NCBI GenBank assembly: GCA_037074765.1
Contig: JBAMDO010000572.1
Location: 600,501 to 664,500 of the forward strand
Direction: 5' to 3'
From: Mansonella perstans
Lineage: Eukaryota; Nematoda; Chromadorea; Rhabditida; Onchocercidae
DNA length: 64,000 nt
Positions 61,841-64,000 of the stretch are shown one piece after another. The notes beneath the pieces are model-generated. The model worked only from the letters and a program-made list of their open reading frames with translations. It did no database searches and was not told where the DNA came from. The translations under genes were made by a program, and so were the position numbers. The first letter of the stretch is position 1. Each line of letters opens with the position of its first letter.

Positions 61841-62758
61841 ACTGTTTTATTCTATCAATTTCCGTACAGTGTTTATTATCTTATCGTTAATCACATCGTA
61901 ATTTAATAAATTTAAAAGGATATCATTCTCGATTCTCGAGTATTTTTGCTGCACAAAAATCTTGATGTGATTACAAATAGAATTATGATATTCATCATTG
62001 TTCATTTGATAGGCGAAAAAGTGCAACCCAATCAACTGATTTAAATATGAAATTACTTATCAAAAGAATACAATTGCTTGCAATCTCAAATGTAGATGAC
62101 CATGATTCATCAAATCATTTACCGTACCAAATAACTATCACATTATTTACCAAATAATAATAATGACGCTTCTCTTGCATGTATCAAAAATTTCAAACCA
62201 ATTTCAAATCAATCAACTAATTTCTTTTATTCTATCCTTTTTCCAGAAAATCATTTTTCTTTTTTCTGTAGCAGTGCATTCACATAACGAGCACTGTTCC
62301 ATTATTTATTGATAATTAAGAACTTTTCACCAACTCCTCCAGTCATCTCTTAATATTTACCTTTCTTCTTTTTTTTTTACCCTTATGAATCTAATTTGAA
62401 AAAAAGGAAAATCCCACCAAATTTGTTTTTGACGGAATAAACAGTTTTATTTATTTTGTGATGTGGATGAAATTCACGCTCAAAGGAAGTTTATGTTTCA
62501 ATCTAATACTGGCATACGAATAGACCTAATTCCATTTTGAACATTCTGATCAAAATCTAACTACATATCAAATCTTCAGATCAAAATCTTACTGCATCTT
62601 AAACTTTTCGATCGAAAAAAATTGGATAAAGTTAAAAGGAACATTTCGCACCGTCGTTTCTAAATGTTCAACAATTTTTCAGGACTTACCTCGATTCATG
62701 ATTATGATATCGAAGATTTAAATCAGTATTTTGTGATAAATTCTTGTTTCTTTTAGAG

Positions 62759-63363
62759 ATGACAAAAATTTTTGCAATAAGTCCGAGTGTGAAAGAAAGC
62801 GATGAAAAGATGAAAGAAATGGAAAGAATCACAGTATCCCCAACTACACCGCAGGCTACCTTCTATCCTGTTACTCTTCCCATCTCATCCATTGGTAGGC
62901 TCTGCTTCATGTCCAATTTGTATCATCCAAATTCCCATTCTCGGAGCTCTTTGAAATGTGAAATATTTCAGTAGTAGTAACCTTAACAGTAGTAACCTTT
63001 TTGGGATTTTTCAATTTCTTCAAATTTCGTTTGTGAGAATAAGATGAAGTTACTTTTAATTTTGTGCCTTTTGATTTCAATAATGATACGACTATTTCAT
63101 TACCTTAGTAAAAAAATATTTTAAAAAAGAATTTTAAATTTATTTTTACAGCATTAAATGAGCCAAGTGGAACTTATTTGCTAGCTTTCTGGGCTTGCAA
63201 TAATACTAAATGTATTTAGCTCCAACAAATACATTTCATTTCAGTTGCCAGAAAAAGATGCGGAACATCCCATTTAGTTATAATTTTGCTATCCTTGCTG
63301 ACCACTTCTATTCTCTTCTACATGATTCCTGATCTCTTCTTTAAGAGAGCTCAACATCTTATT
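62759..63363 (+). CDS. 5' end of a single-pass membrane protein gene, truncated by the window
   Basis: Two exons join in frame: 62759-62894 and 63245-63363. The first follows an acceptor CTTTTAG two bases before the ATG. They encode a hydrophilic N-terminal segment of about 45 residues (MTKIFAISPSVKESDEKMKE...), a short basic stretch (VARKRCG), then a hydrophobic helix (LVIILLSLLTTSILFYMI) and PDLFFKRAQHLI. Basic residues before the helix and the lack of a signal peptide suggest a type II orientation with a cytoplasmic N-terminus, as in many Golgi glycosyltransferases, but no enzyme motif is visible in the part present. A donor (GTAAG) follows at 63364, so the gene continues to the right. The family is unrecognised. 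Confidence 0.6.
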
Positions 63364-64000
63364 GTAAGTTCTTTTCTTATTTAAATTCCTACTATTAGGT
63401 ACAAGAAAATGGCTAAATGGTCATTTCTGTTAGCCACAAGAAAATGATATTTGAAATTAGCCTTAATTCTAGACACTTTATACATGAAATTATCATGGAA
63501 TTATCGTACTATGTATTTACCGTACATTTTCGGTTTTGTAAATAATTTTTAAGAAATACAATTGCATGCAATAATTCCAAGTGCCGCACTGCAATTGTCT
63601 TCTACTGTAGGTAAATATTATAACAATATTACCTTTCCGGTACCTTAATGAATTTCACAATGAATTATGTTTTTATTATTTTTCTAATTCATTTTTCATT
63701 TTATTTTTATTATTTTTCTAATCCATTTTTCATTTATTTTTATTATTTTTCTAATTCATTTTATTCATGCTATAAAAATTTTTGAATTTTTGATGACAAT
63801 CTGACGATGCATAGAAGTATCATTATTGTCACCTGAATTCAGTGATATGACGCCAAAGGATCAGGATGTTTCCATTTTTCTGGTAAAACCACAAATGTCA
63901 TGTACTGTCAGTGAGGCCAAAAAGGATGGAAGTTAGCTTGAAATTAAAAAAAGATCAAGGTTCCTAATGGAACTAAAAAACATTAGGTCCTTAATGAAAC
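63364..64000 (+). other. Intron and right edge of the membrane protein gene
   Basis: Sequence after the second exon is AT-rich with a triplicated TTTTATTATTTTTCTAAT segment at about 63667-63760. I found no convincing third exon before the window ends. Confidence 0.4.

Larger units (their letters stand above)
58453..62758. other. Intergenic region with repeats
   Basis: About 4.3 kb with no exon I can support. A 118-codon open frame at 59748-60104 has no recognisable features. It contains a 58-bp tandem duplication at about 61238-61355 and a palindromic repeat complex at 61533-61840. Confidence 0.5.

Overview
The window looks like nuclear DNA of a parasitic nematode, most likely a filarial (onchocercid) worm. 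It is strongly AT-rich, introns are short to medium with GT...TTTCAG-type ends, and several genes have a splice-acceptor-like site (TTTTAG or TTGCAG) 2 to 50 bases before the ATG, as expected for spliced-leader trans-splicing. The proteins match nematode orthologues best (a PP1 of GSP-2 type, UNC-71/ADM-1, HUM-5). No bacterial operon, rRNA, tRNA or CRISPR array was found. All exon coordinates were worked out by hand from reading frame, splice sites and remembered family sequences.

Layout. 1-5.0 kb: non-coding, with decayed coding-like fragments at the left end. 5.0-7.4 kb: PP1 catalytic subunit (+). 9.5-15.1 kb: three minus-strand genes: a small polyproline protein, a COMMD3-like protein and the import-motor subunit TIM16/MAGMAS. 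15.1-15.65 kb: a repeat-rich head-to-head promoter. 15.65-21.8 kb: mitoribosomal protein mL40, a compact Fer-like tyrosine kinase without an SH2 domain, and an unrecognised 156-aa protein whose ATG overlaps the kinase stop (+). 23.1-26.5 kb: mitochondrial rRNA methyltransferase MRM2 and the Fe-S targeting factor CIAO2B (-). 29.5-39.6 kb: a 23-exon ADAM, the UNC-71 orthologue, with a catalytically dead protease site (-). 43.7-45.1 kb: cytochrome c oxidase subunit 5A (+). 50.9-58.5 kb: a short-tail class I myosin (HUM-5/Myo1D type, +). 62.8-64.0 kb: the 5' end of a single-pass membrane protein gene that runs off the window.

Four of the twelve gene models are mitochondrial (TIM16, mL40, MRM2, COX5A), and TIM16 and mL40 share one intergenic promoter. 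From memory of C. elegans clone names, unc-71 (Y37D8A.13) and cox-5A (Y37D8A.14) are also neighbours there, so this pair may be an old linkage. I found no clearly new multi-gene system. The most unusual points are two probable GC-AG introns, several AAG acceptors, the SH2-less kinase with an ATGA-overlapping downstream ORF, a 34-bp perfect palindrome near 43.0 kb and a palindromic MITE-like element near 61.6 kb.
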